From NCBI GenBank assembly GCA_903908785.1, contig CAIVTL010000046.1:1-22312 (forward strand): a DNA stretch of 22,312 nt, written 5' to 3'. Position numbers and translations under genes: made by a program. Positions 6,464-13,654 of the stretch are shown piece by piece. Positions within the stretch are counted from its first letter, which is position 1. Every line of letters begins with the position of its first letter. Source of the DNA: Caldifarciminota bacterium (GTDB lineage: Bacteria > Hydrothermota > Tepidihabitantia > Tepidihabitantales > Tepidihabitantaceae). Under the pieces are notes generated by a model. It ran no database searches. It was not told the origin of the DNA and was given only the letters and a program-made list of their open reading frames with translations.

Positions 6464-7705
6464 ATGCCGCTAGTAGTCCAGAAATACGGCGGGAGTTCGG
6501 TGGCCGACATCGAGCGGATTCGCCGGGTCGCGCGGCGGGTGGTGGCGACGCGCGCGGCCGGGGACCGGGTCGTGGTCGTGGTGTCGGCAATGGGCGGGAC
6601 CACCGACGCGCTGACGAGGATGGCGCACGAGATTACGCCCAACCCGCAGCGGCGGGAGCTTGATATGCTCTTGACCGCGGGCGAGCGAGAGGCGATGGCG
6701 CTGGTGTCGCTCGCCATCATGCACGAGGGGCTGGAAGCGGTCTCGTTCACCGGTTCCCAGGTCGGCATCATCACCGACCGGTTCCACTCCGACGCGCGGA
6801 TTGAAGAAATCCGCTGCGACCGACTCCGGCGGGCACTGCGCAGCCGGGTAATTCCGATCGTTGCCGGGTTCCAGGGCGTGAGCCCGGAGCGCGAAATTAC
6901 CACGCTCGGCCGCGGCGGCTCCGACGTAACCGCGGTGGCGCTGGCCGCGGTGCTCGGCGCGGACCGCTGCGAACTGTACAAGGACGTGGACGGCGTGCAC
7001 ACCGAAAACCCGGCTGAGTTCCCGGGCGTGCGGCTGGTGCCGCAGCTCAGCTTTGAGGAGTTGGCCGAACTGGCCGGCTCGGGTTCCGAGGTAATTCACC
7101 CGCGGGCGTGCGCGCTCGCGGCCAAGTACCAGGTGCAACTTTCCATCCGGTCTTCATTCAACGATAAGCGAGGTACGACAGTGGCCAATATGACCTTGGG
7201 GCCGGCCAGGCGGCCCTCACTTGAGAAGATGGAGAAAGCTTTTGTCCGGGCGATGACGCACAACCACAAACTGGTGCGGCTGTCGCTCGTTGACGTGCCG
7301 AAGAAGAAGCAATGCCTGCACCAGGTCGTGACGCAACTGGCCGCGGCCCGGGTGCCGGTCGTGTTCTTCAACCACGGCGTGGTGCACGGCGACCGGTTCG
7401 ACCTGTCGTTCATCATCCCCGAGGCGCACCTCGCTGCGGCGCAGACGATACTGGCGCGGCTGGCGAAACAGGTCCGGGCCGTGCGACTGGAGACGAAGGA
7501 CAGCCTCTGCTCGGTGTCGGTGGTCGGGCCGGGCGTGGGTTCGGACCCGGAAATCATGTCCGGCACGCTCGAAACGCTGCACCGGGTCGGGGTTCACCTT
7601 GACGCGTTCTCGACGTCGGAAACCCGGCTGTCGTGCTTCATGGACCGCAAGGACCTGCGTCTCGCCGCGGCCGCGCTGCTGGCAAGGTTCAGGCTGAAGA
7701 GATGA
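6464..7705 (+). CDS. lysC: Aspartate kinase, monofunctional
   Basis: A 413-residue enzyme that phosphorylates L-aspartate with ATP, the entry step to lysine, threonine and methionine. The amino acid kinase domain shows 'KYGGSSVAD' (7-15, usually KFGGTSV), 'GRGGSDVTAVALA' and 'KDVDGVHTENP'. The C-terminal part from about residue 260 carries the paired ACT regulatory domains ('SVVGPGVGSDPEIMSGTLETL' region), so feedback control by lysine or threonine is expected. The length is typical of monofunctional enzymes. The ATG has no Shine-Dalgarno; it is preceded by 'AATCGCCAATCG' words. Its stop codon overlaps the scpB start in an ATGA at 7702-7705. Confidence 0.92.
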   Translation: MPLVVQKYGGSSVADIERIRRVARRVVATRAAGDRVVVVVSAMGGTTDALTRMAHEITPNPQRRELDMLLTAGEREAMALVSLAIMHEGLEAVSFTGSQVGIITDRFHSDARIEEIRCDRLRRALRSRVIPIVAGFQGVSPEREITTLGRGGSDVTAVALAAVLGADRCELYKDVDGVHTENPAEFPGVRLVPQLSFEELAELAGSGSEVIHPRACALAAKYQVQLSIRSSFNDKRGTTVANMTLGPARRPSLEKMEKAFVRAMTHNHKLVRLSLVDVPKKKQCLHQVVTQLAAARVPVVFFNHGVVHGDRFDLSFIIPEAHLAAAQTILARLAKQVRAVRLETKDSLCSVSVVGPGVGSDPEIMSGTLETLHRVGVHLDAFSTSETRLSCFMDRKDLRLAAAALLARFRLKR

Positions 7706-8682
7706 TGGAAGAGAACGTGGCAGAGGGAGCAGAGAGCAGGGAGGAGGGAGCAGTCGGCACTGAGCCGGCGAGCGTCGCGCCCGAGGGTGAGGTCCAGACT
7801 CCGTCCCCCGACCCCCAGCCCCTAGTCCCTAGCCCCCAATCCCTGGCTCCCGACTCCGCCGGTCCGGAATCGACAATCGACCATCGACAATCGGAAATCT
7901 CCGACCCCCAACCCCCGACCCCTGATCCCCAGTCCCCGGCCCCCGACCTCCCGCCCTCCGCTGGCCCGGAATCGACAATCGACAATCAACCATCGGAAAT
8001 ACCCGACCCCCAGCCCTCGACCCCTGACCCCTCGTCCCTCGCCCCCAGTCCCTCGCCCCTCGACCCTCTCCAAGTCATCGAGGCCTTGCTCTTCGCCGCC
8101 GACGCGCCGGTGAAGCTGGACCGGCTGGCTGAACTGACCGAAGTTTCGCCCGAAACCGCGCGGACAGTAATTGACAGTCTGAACGCGACCTACGAGGAGA
8201 CCGGCCGGGCGTTCCGGGTCCAGCGGGTCGCGCAGGGATTTCAACTCTACACGATGCCGGCCTACGCCGAGTTTGTGCGCCGGCTCTACCAGCACCAGTA
8301 CACCCACCGGCTGTCGCGGGCCGCGCTCGAAGTGCTGGCGATTGTCGCGTACCGGCAGCCGGTGACCCGGCCGGAAGTCGAGCAGTTGCGCGGCGTGGAC
8401 TGCTCCGGCCCGATTGTCACGCTGCTTGAGCGCCGGCTGATTGCGACCTACGGCCGCGCGGCTCGGCCCGGCAACCCGTTCCTCTACCGGACCACGCCCG
8501 AGTTCCTGCGTTACTTCGGGCTGGCCGGGCTGGAGGACCTGCCGCGGATGGAGGAAATCGGCGAATTCCTGGCCCGGCGCGAGGCCGGTCCTGACGCCGG
8601 CGAATCGGACAAGGGCGAGACGTTTGACTCCCTGGCAATGGACGGCGGCCACGAGGGCGCGGCGCCGGAGGATGCGAGGTAG
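7702..8682 (+). CDS. scpB: Chromosome segregation and condensation protein ScpB with repeat-derived proline-rich N-terminal extension
   Basis: A 326-residue protein. Residues from about 127 to 300 are a complete ScpB ('LQVIEALLFAADAPVKLDRL', 'RVAQGFQLYT', 'LSRAALEVLAIVAYRQPVTR', 'LRGVDCSGPIVTLLERRLI', 'GNPFLYRTTPEFLRYFGL'), the paired winged-helix partner of ScpA and SMC in chromosome condensation. ScpB is usually about 180-200 residues. The extra N-terminus is Pro/Ser/Asp-rich and contains two imperfect copies of a block beginning 'SAGPESTID' and continuing 'SEI(S/P)DPQP'. At the DNA level these are CGACAATCGACAATCGG and CCCAGTCCC words like those in non-coding gaps. The start is the ATG overlapping the lysC stop (ATGA), with GAAGAG just upstream. 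No scpA gene is adjacent, which is unusual. Confidence 0.9.
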   Translation: MMEENVAEGAESREEGAVGTEPASVAPEGEVQTPSPDPQPLVPSPQSLAPDSAGPESTIDHRQSEISDPQPPTPDPQSPAPDLPPSAGPESTIDNQPSEIPDPQPSTPDPSSLAPSPSPLDPLQVIEALLFAADAPVKLDRLAELTEVSPETARTVIDSLNATYEETGRAFRVQRVAQGFQLYTMPAYAEFVRRLYQHQYTHRLSRAALEVLAIVAYRQPVTRPEVEQLRGVDCSGPIVTLLERRLIATYGRAARPGNPFLYRTTPEFLRYFGLAGLEDLPRMEEIGEFLARREAGPDAGESDKGETFDSLAMDGGHEGAAPEDAR

Positions 8683-8688
8683 ACGGCC

Positions 8689-9270
8689 ATGTTTGAACGA
8701 CTGAAGGAAGAACGGCTGACCGGCGACCCGGCGAAACTGGTGGTCGGGCTGCTGGCGCAGGACCGGAGACTGCTGGTCCAGGCGCAATCCGCGCTCGTCG
8801 AGGCGTTCGGGGATGTGAGCATAAAGAGCCCGGAGATGCCGTTCAGCTTCACGAATTACTACGAGAAGGAGATGGGGCCGGGCCTGATACGACAATGGGT
8901 TACGTTCCTGGGCCAGGTCGAGCCGGAGCAACTCTACGACTTCAAGCTCAAGTCCGGGCAACTGGAGAAGCGCTTCCGCGGGCCCGACGGCCGGCGCCGC
9001 GTGAACCTCGACCCCGGCCTGCTGTCGCTCTATAACCTGGTGCTGGCCTCGACCAAGAGCTTCGCCCACCGCGTCTACCTGCGCGAAGGCATCTACGCCG
9101 AACTGACGCTCATGTTCCAGGCGGGCAAGTTCCAGTCGCTGGCCTGGACCTACCCCGACTACCAGACACCGGTCTGCCAGGAATTCCTGTCGCACTGCCG
9201 CAAGGAACTGCTCGCCGATATCGCCCGGCAGCGGACCGGGGGCAACGACCGGTTGGCTCCCGCCTCATGA
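8689..9270 (+). CDS. DUF4416 family protein
   Basis: A 193-residue protein that closely fits DUF4416: 'KLVVGLLAQDRRLL', 'MPFSFTNYYEKEMGPGL', 'VEPEQLYDFKLKSGQLE', 'RRRVNLDPGLLSLYNLVLAST', 'HRVYLREGIYAELTL' and 'LAWTYPDYQTP'. The family is uncharacterised; the conserved acidic and histidine residues suggest an enzyme, but no reaction is known to me. The start is 6 nt after the scpB stop, with GAGG about 10 nt upstream, so it is probably in the same transcript. Confidence 0.85.
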   Translation: MFERLKEERLTGDPAKLVVGLLAQDRRLLVQAQSALVEAFGDVSIKSPEMPFSFTNYYEKEMGPGLIRQWVTFLGQVEPEQLYDFKLKSGQLEKRFRGPDGRRRVNLDPGLLSLYNLVLASTKSFAHRVYLREGIYAELTLMFQAGKFQSLAWTYPDYQTPVCQEFLSHCRKELLADIARQRTGGNDRLAPAS

Positions 9271-9283
9271 TAAAGGAGTCACA

Positions 9284-9904
9284 TTGAAAGAACTACGCCA
9301 CTATTTCATCACCGGCGTCGCGACGATGCTGCCCCTGAGCGTCACGGTATTCATCTTCTGGTTCATCATCGTCCGGCTGGGCAGCCTGTTCCACCCGCTG
9401 TTCAAACTCCACCCGTGGCTCGAACGCCTGCCCGAGTGGGTGTCGGTGCTGGTCGGGTTCGTCTTCTTTCTCCTTATTGTGCTGGGCGTCGGCGCGCTCG
9501 CGTCCGGAATCATCGGCCGGCTCGTGCTCGGCTGGCTCGACAAGCTCATGAGCCGCACGCCGATTGTCAAAACTATCTACTCGTCGGCGCGCCAGCTCAC
9601 CGACGCGGTCTTCGTCAATCGTAGCTCGCTGCGCAAGACCGTCATCGCTCAGTACCCGCGCCAGGGCATGTTCGCGGTCGGCTTCCTGACGAGCGACGAC
9701 CGGATTACGCTGGCGGACGGCCGCAAGGCGCTCTTCGTCTTCTTCCCGACCACGCCCAACCCGACTTCCGGCTGGCTCGCCCTGATTCCCGAGACCGAGG
9801 TTACCGAAACCGCCATGTCCATCGAAGAAGGCCTCAAGCTCGTCGTATCCGGCGGCGTCATCAAACCCGGAAACATCGGCGCCTGTATCCGGCCCGACGC
9901 CTGA
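9284..9904 (+). CDS. DUF502 family inner-membrane protein
   Basis: A 206-residue membrane protein with two hydrophobic segments, about 10-30 and 53-75. The DUF502 signatures are 'YFITGVATMLPLSVTVFIFWF', 'TPIVKTIYSSARQLTDAVF', 'GFLTSD', 'LFVFFPTTPNPTSGWLALIPE' and a C-terminal 'EEGLKLVVSGGVIKP'. The function of the family is unknown. It begins with TTG at 9284, decided by AAAGGAG ending 5 nt upstream and by the conserved N-terminus. The gap to DUF4416 is 13 nt, so it closes the plus-strand run. No clear terminator follows; repeats begin directly. Confidence 0.88.
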   Translation: MKELRHYFITGVATMLPLSVTVFIFWFIIVRLGSLFHPLFKLHPWLERLPEWVSVLVGFVFFLLIVLGVGALASGIIGRLVLGWLDKLMSRTPIVKTIYSSARQLTDAVFVNRSSLRKTVIAQYPRQGMFAVGFLTSDDRITLADGRKALFVFFPTTPNPTSGWLALIPETEVTETAMSIEEGLKLVVSGGVIKPGNIGACIRPDA

Positions 9905-10442
9905 CCGCCCTCCGCCATTCGCGGCTCGCCCGACGCAAGACGCCAACGGGGTGGACCGTCAGCTCAAGGGTCAGGGGTTAGCGCGGCCGCGGGGGCCGCA
10001 GCCAAACTCCAGGTAACCACAGACGAACGCAGATGGCCCGGGTTCGGATAAAGCAGAATTCAGAGACCAGAAACCAGAAGGCAGAAGTGGGGAGGTGGAG
10101 AGGAGTATCCACAGACGACGCCGAGTCGCCCTGAGGCGGCCGAAGGGTCTTCGAAGCCGGACGATCATCCACAGATTACGCAGATTCTGGGCCAGGACGC
10201 CGAAGATTGGAGATGATCAACCACAGATGGACGCAGATGGACACAGATTCAGATGGTACGGAGCGGAATCTTGACTCTCACCCGACTCTGTGCGCTCAGT
10301 GGCTTCTGTGGTTAATCCTATCTCGGTTCTTGGGTTCCGGCCTCTCGCTTGACTTATGGGGCAGCGGTCACTGTCCTGACAGCGTGTCTGGAAGTAGCCC
10401 CGTTGGCTGGAAAAGGCTCGCGACCGCGAGCATACGAGTGAG
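9905..10442. repeat. Gap of 538 bp with 'CACAGATGGACGCAGATG' family repeats
   Basis: No credible gene. At least four degenerate copies of the widespread CCACAGAn(n)GACGCAGATn word are present: near 10017-10036, 10109-10122, 10169-10186 and 10220-10253 (the last the longest, with an ACACAGATTCAGATGG tail). 'CAGAATTCAGAGACCAGAAACC' type words lie at 10055-10080 and a reverse-oriented 'TTCTGTGGTTAATCC' at 10303-10317. The region separates the housekeeping run from the accessory island. Confidence 0.75.
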
Positions 10443-10757
10443 TTGAAGCTGGCTGAAAAGGGCGGATACCTGATTCCGACTGAACGGATGGACAACGCGA
10501 TACTGGAAATTCGCGGACGCAAAGTAATGCTGAGTCACGACTTGGCATCGCTGTACGGTGTCAGCGCCCGGCGTCTGAACGAACAGGTTAAGCGCAACGC
10601 CAGCCGTTTTCCACCCGACTTCATGTTCCAGCTTACATGGGAAGAGGCCCAGGCTTTAAGGTCGCAAATTGCGACCTTGAAGCGAGGCCGCAACATCAAG
10701 TACCTGCCCTACGCCTTCTCGGAGCACGGGGCCATGATACCTGCCGCTGCCCGCTGA
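10443..10757 (+). pseudogene. Truncated ORF6N-domain protein
   Basis: A 104-residue product matching the N-terminal part of ORF6N proteins, DNA-binding domains common in phage and mobile islands: 'ILEIRGRKVMLSHDLASLYGVSARRLNEQVKRN', 'RFPPDFMFQLTWEEAQALRSQ', 'YLPYAFSEHG'. Full-length relatives continue with 'VAMLSSVL...' and a C-terminal helical part; here the frame leaves the family after 'EHG' and stops within 10 residues, just as 'CAATCTGCAATCAACAATC' repeat words begin (10756-10790). The simplest reading is a gene broken by repeat gain or deletion. The start is TTG at 10443; an ATG at 10488 ('MDNAIL') is possible but loses 'LIPTER', which relatives have. Confidence 0.75.
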
Positions 10758-10812
10758 CAATCTGCAATCAACAATCTGAAATCTGCAATGCCAATTCGTG
10801 AATGCCTCCGGT

Positions 10813-10840
10813 TTGACCGGTGACGGCAAGCCGGTAGAAT
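10813..10840 (+). promoter_or_regulatory. Promoter upstream of the YhcG-like nuclease gene
   Basis: TTGACC (10813-10818), 16 bp, TAGAAT (10835-10840). Eight nt later comes an ATG (10849) opening a 21-codon ORF, the same -10 to ATG distance as at other predicted leaderless genes in the window. Confidence 0.6.
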
Positions 10841-10848
10841 GGAGACCG

Positions 10849-10914
10849 ATGACTGCTGCCAGGAACCGGTTCATTGTTGACGAGTATCAGACAGGGCGAG
10901 GGCATGGCCGCTAG
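10849..10914 (+). CDS. Short leader ORF overlapping the start of the YhcG-like gene
   Basis: A 21-codon ORF (begins MTAARNRFIVDEYQ) whose ATG is 8 nt after the -10 box. It ends at TAG 10912-10914, 11 nt past the proposed ATG of the nuclease gene at 10904. It may be a translated leader that delivers ribosomes to the downstream start, or the remains of a gene: 'NRFIVDE' resembles the N-terminus of many small antitoxins. Both readings are inference. Confidence 0.35.
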   Translation: MTAARNRFIVDEYQTGRGHGR

Positions 10915-11980
10915 ACGCCCGATTGTGCAACGGCCCGTTGCGCAATTGCCCTCCGGCTATGCCGCCCTGCTCAAGGACATAAAGGCCCGCGTCCGCGCGG
11001 CTCAACTCAAGGCCTGCCTTGCGGTCAACCGTGAGCTCGTCCTGCTCTACTGGCACATCGGCCGCGAAATACTTGCCCGCCAAAAACAGGAAGGCTGGGG
11101 CGCGAAAGTCATCGACCGCTTGTCGCGTGACCTCGCGCACGAGTTCCCGGACATGAGAGGTTTCTCTCCCCGGAACCTGCTCTTCATGCGCGCCTTTGCC
11201 GACGGGTATGCCGACGAGACAATAGTGAAACAGCTTGTTTCACTATTGCCGTGGGGCCATGTCGTCAGGCTCCTGCAGGCGGTGAAACCTCCAGCCGAGC
11301 GCGAATGGTACGCCCGTGCTGCGGTCGAACACGGCTGGAGCCGCAACGTCCTCGTGCACCAGATTGAGACCGACCTGTACCATCGACAGGGCAAAGCCCT
11401 CACCAACTTCAAGCGCACGCTGCCCGCGCCGCAGTCCGACCTTGCCCAGCAGGTGCTCAAAGACCCATATACCTTCGACTTCCTGACGCTCGGCCCGGCC
11501 GCGCGGGAGCGCGACATTGAACAAGGGCTGGTCCGTCACGTCGCCCGGTTCCTGCTCGAACTCGGCTCCGGCTTCGCCTTTGTCGGCGAACAGTACCGGT
11601 TCGAGGTCTCGGACCGGGAGTTCATCATCGACCTGCTTCTCTACCACACGCGGCTGCACTGCTACGTCGTCGTCGAGCTCAAAGCCGGCGAGTTCAAACC
11701 CGAACACACCGGCCAGCTCAACTTCTACCTCTCCGCGGTCGACGACCGACTCAAAACCGCGGGTGACAACCCATCAATCGGCATCCTGCTCTGCGCCGCC
11801 AAGGACAAGCTCATTGTCGAGTATGCACTCAGAGACGTGAAGAAGCCAATCGGCGTGGCCGAATGGCGCACGCGGCTGGTCCGGTCCCTCCCGCGCCAAT
11901 ACAAAGGCAGCCTGCCGACAATAGAAGAACTCGAAGCCGAACTAACCCGCGGCACCAAACCGCCGCCCGGCAACCGCTGA
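10904..11980 (+). CDS. yhcG: YhcG/DUF1016 family PD-(D/E)xK nuclease
   Basis: A 358-residue protein (368 if the in-frame TTG at 10874 is used). The N-terminal DUF1016 half shows 'YAALLKDIKARVRAAQLKACLAVNRELVLLYWHIG' pattern (shown in part), 'IDRLSRDLAHEFPDMRGFSPRNL' and 'LPWGHVVRLLQ'. The C-terminal half is the PD-(D/E)xK nuclease core: 'REFIIDLLLYH' (Asp) and 'VVVELKAGEFKPEHTGQLNFYL' (ExK), preceded by 'VGEQYRFEV'. These proteins are common in mobile and defence islands, often near ORF6N or restriction genes as here. The substrate is unknown. I chose ATG 10904 because relatives start close to 'L...YAALL'; its GAGGG is only 2 nt upstream, and translation may instead be coupled to the leader ORF at 10849. 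Confidence 0.85.
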   Translation: MAARRPIVQRPVAQLPSGYAALLKDIKARVRAAQLKACLAVNRELVLLYWHIGREILARQKQEGWGAKVIDRLSRDLAHEFPDMRGFSPRNLLFMRAFADGYADETIVKQLVSLLPWGHVVRLLQAVKPPAEREWYARAAVEHGWSRNVLVHQIETDLYHRQGKALTNFKRTLPAPQSDLAQQVLKDPYTFDFLTLGPAARERDIEQGLVRHVARFLLELGSGFAFVGEQYRFEVSDREFIIDLLLYHTRLHCYVVVELKAGEFKPEHTGQLNFYLSAVDDRLKTAGDNPSIGILLCAAKDKLIVEYALRDVKKPIGVAEWRTRLVRSLPRQYKGSLPTIEELEAELTRGTKPPPGNR

Positions 11981-12708
11981 CCGTCCGCTCCATCCCTGCA
12001 AACTGCAAACTGGAAACTCGCGCGCAGCGCGCGGGCCTTGGGGTTTAGAGTTTGGAGTTTAGGATTTGTCCTCCGTGTTGGTGTCTGTGATTTCCCGCGC
12101 CGTGCGGGTTCAACTCGTAACTCGTAACTCGCACCTCGTAACCCGAAACTCGTAACTCGCAACTCGCGTTCGTAGTTTGTGATTTGTGATTTGGTGCTTG
12201 AGATTTCCGCGAAGCGGCACAATCTACAATCGTCAATCTGCAATTCCCTCCGCCGTTTGGCTAAGAATCCGAATCTCCTCAATCTACAATCGGCAATCGT
12301 CAATCTACAATCCCGAGGGAGGGGCCCCGACAGGGGGTGTAGCTCTGAACGCGACTCTGAAATCAAATCGAAGAGAGACTCGAACCAATACTCTGACACA
12401 GACTCGAACCGAGACTCTAACCGATACTCCTTCCTAGAATCTATCACAGCCCTTTTTCTCCTCTCTCGCGACCAGCCCCGCCGCCCGCAACTCGTAACCG
12501 CTGTCCGCTTTGGTCTTCGTTCTTCCGTCTTCATTCCTCCGTCCCCCGCCTCCAACTACCCGCCCCCGCGCCAAACCGTTCGTCCCGCCGCTCGACCGTC
12601 GGGACTCGGTCTTGGGATTTGGAGTTTGGGATTTGAGATTTCCCGCGCCTCGCGGGCTTTGGAGCTTGCGGTCTTCCGCGCTGTGCGGGCGTCGGCCTTG
12701 CGGCTGCG
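11981..12708. repeat. Gap of 728 bp made of several short-word repeat families
   Basis: No credible gene. In order: 'GCAAACTGCAAACTGG' and CGCGCGCAGCGCGCG (about 11996-12034); 'GGGTTTAGAGTTTGGAGTTTAGG' words (12040-12065); 'AACTCGTAACTCGCACC' words (12113-12172); 'TTTGTGATTTGTGATTTGG' (12175-12195); 'CAATCTACAATCGTC' words (12221-12312); a 12-bp tandem array (12351-12434); and 'GGGATTTGGAGTTTGGG' (12614-12640). The SBD gene ends at the right edge of this block. Confidence 0.75.
12351..12434. repeat. Degenerate 12-bp tandem array around GACTCGAACC
   Basis: Five clear 12-bp units from 12375: GAGACTCGAACC, AATACTCTGACA, CAGACTCGAACC, GAGACTCTAACC, GATACTCCTTCC. Weaker units extend left to 12351 (GCGACTCTGAAA). 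All keep ACTC at the same phase. Nothing recognisable as a replication iteron or a known binding site. Confidence 0.7.
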
Positions 12709-13191
12709 CTACTGGTTCAGCGTCAGCCCAACGGACTTGACTATGTCTTTGTGAAGGTCTCCCCGGAAATGGGCAGAGAGTATCGCGCGCGCTACCTCGA
12801 CTACCCAATCCGGGTTACGGCGAAACGCTTCCAGAACATCGTGGGGAAAACCACCCCTGACCTCGTATTGCAGTAGCTCGTCCTCGGTGAGTTGGTCTCG
12901 GTCCAAGAGGCGCTCGAATCCCTCGTTGCCGTGCAGTTCCCAAATGCCCTTGTCGTTCTTCAGCCGCCAGAAGGGGAACTTACTGTGATACAGAGACCTG
13001 TCCGGTCCGAACCTCTCAAGAAGTTTCTTCAGCGGCTCATTCACCGCCGCGAACGGCAATTCGCGTACGCCGACCTGAAGCTTGGCGAGGGCCAGCAACA
13101 ACAGCAAGGGTTTGTGGGGAGCCTCGACGCCGTCTTTCTTCCAGACCTTGATTCTGCCGAACCTGTCGAGCAACATCGTCAGTGTTATCAT
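12709..13191 (-). CDS. Stand-alone sulfur-binding-domain (SBD) protein, ScoMcrA-like
   Basis: A 160-residue protein that looks like the N-terminal module of phosphorothioate-DNA-binding restriction endonucleases: 'LLDRFGRIKVWKK', 'EAPHKPLLLLLALAKLQVG' (24-41), 'LLERFGPDRSLYHSKFPFWRL' region (58-77, with the 'PFWRL' core), 'GIWELHG' and a closing 'AILSAHFRGDLHKDIVKSVGL'. In full-length enzymes this module is followed by further domains and an HNH; here the protein stops right after it. It could sense phosphorothioate or otherwise modified DNA for the SRA-HNH partner encoded two genes upstream. It starts in a 4-nt ATGA overlap with the HIT gene, so the genes are translationally coupled. Its end coincides with the start of a repeat block, so loss of a C-terminal domain by rearrangement is the main alternative. 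Confidence 0.75.
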   Translation of the reverse strand: MITLTMLLDRFGRIKVWKKDGVEAPHKPLLLLLALAKLQVGVRELPFAAVNEPLKKLLERFGPDRSLYHSKFPFWRLKNDKGIWELHGNEGFERLLDRDQLTEDELLQYEVRGGFPHDVLEAFRRNPDWVVEVARAILSAHFRGDLHKDIVKSVGLTLNQ

Positions 13192-13637
13192 CTCGTCCTC
13201 TTCGGTCGCTGCCTCGTCTTCGCGGGCGTCCTGCCTGCGGCGGGCCGGCCGTACTTCTGCTTCGACGGAATCACGCCCCTGACGCCGCCGCGTGGGTCGG
13301 CAACGTCGCCGTCGCGGCGGGGGATGAGGTGGATGTGACAGTGCATGACGGTCTGGCCCGCCGACGCGCCGACGTTCACGCCGACGTTGAACCCGGTAAT
13401 GCGCTTGTCCATCTTGCGTGCACGGCTACGCAGAAGCCACAGCAGTTCGTAGGCGTCCCTTCTCTCCCGGACGGTCAGGTCGAAATAGTCGGCCACGTGC
13501 CGCCTGGGAACAACAAGCATGTGCCCCTCTGTAACCGGGAACCCGTCCGCCAGCGCGACCATGCTGCCCGACTCAGCGACGACTCTCGCCTCGCGCTGAG
13601 CCGAGCAGAAAGGACAGGAAGGTTCAGTCTTTGCCAT
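13188..13637 (-). CDS. HIT-family nucleotide hydrolase or transferase
   Basis: A 149-residue histidine-triad protein. A CxxC at C8-C11 and H47 would, with the triad region, bind structural zinc. The catalytic triad is H99-C-H101-I-H103 ('VMHCHIHLIPRRDGD'), preceded by 'GFNVGVNVGASAGQT' and followed by 'DPRGGVRGVIPSKQKY', a subfamily tail I associate with HIT proteins near nuclease genes. HIT enzymes cleave nucleotide phosphoramidates, dinucleoside polyphosphates or adenylated ends. It sits between the SRA-HNH gene (17-nt gap upstream) and the SBD gene (ATGA overlap downstream). A repair, end-processing or nucleotide-signal role in the system is inference. The C-terminus (about 130-149) is a basic Arg/Lys/Pro tail. 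Confidence 0.85.
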   Translation of the reverse strand: MAKTEPSCPFCSAQREARVVAESGSMVALADGFPVTEGHMLVVPRRHVADYFDLTVRERRDAYELLWLLRSRARKMDKRITGFNVGVNVGASAGQTVMHCHIHLIPRRDGDVADPRGGVRGVIPSKQKYGRPAAGRTPAKTRQRPKRTR

Positions 13638-13654
13638 GACGCTGCCTGATGGCC

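Noticed and set aside
7822..9195. Minus-strand open frame of 457 codons
   Set aside because: Antisense to scpB and DUF4416, which match their families along their length; the antisense product is Arg/Leu/Gln-rich with no domain, a usual effect of high GC.
10849..10914. Complete antitoxin gene before YhcG
   Set aside because: Only the first dozen residues resemble antitoxin starts; it stops after 21 codons, so it is reported as a leader ORF or remnant only.
12351..12434. CRISPR-like array
   Set aside because: 12-bp degenerate units without spacers; no cas genes in the window.
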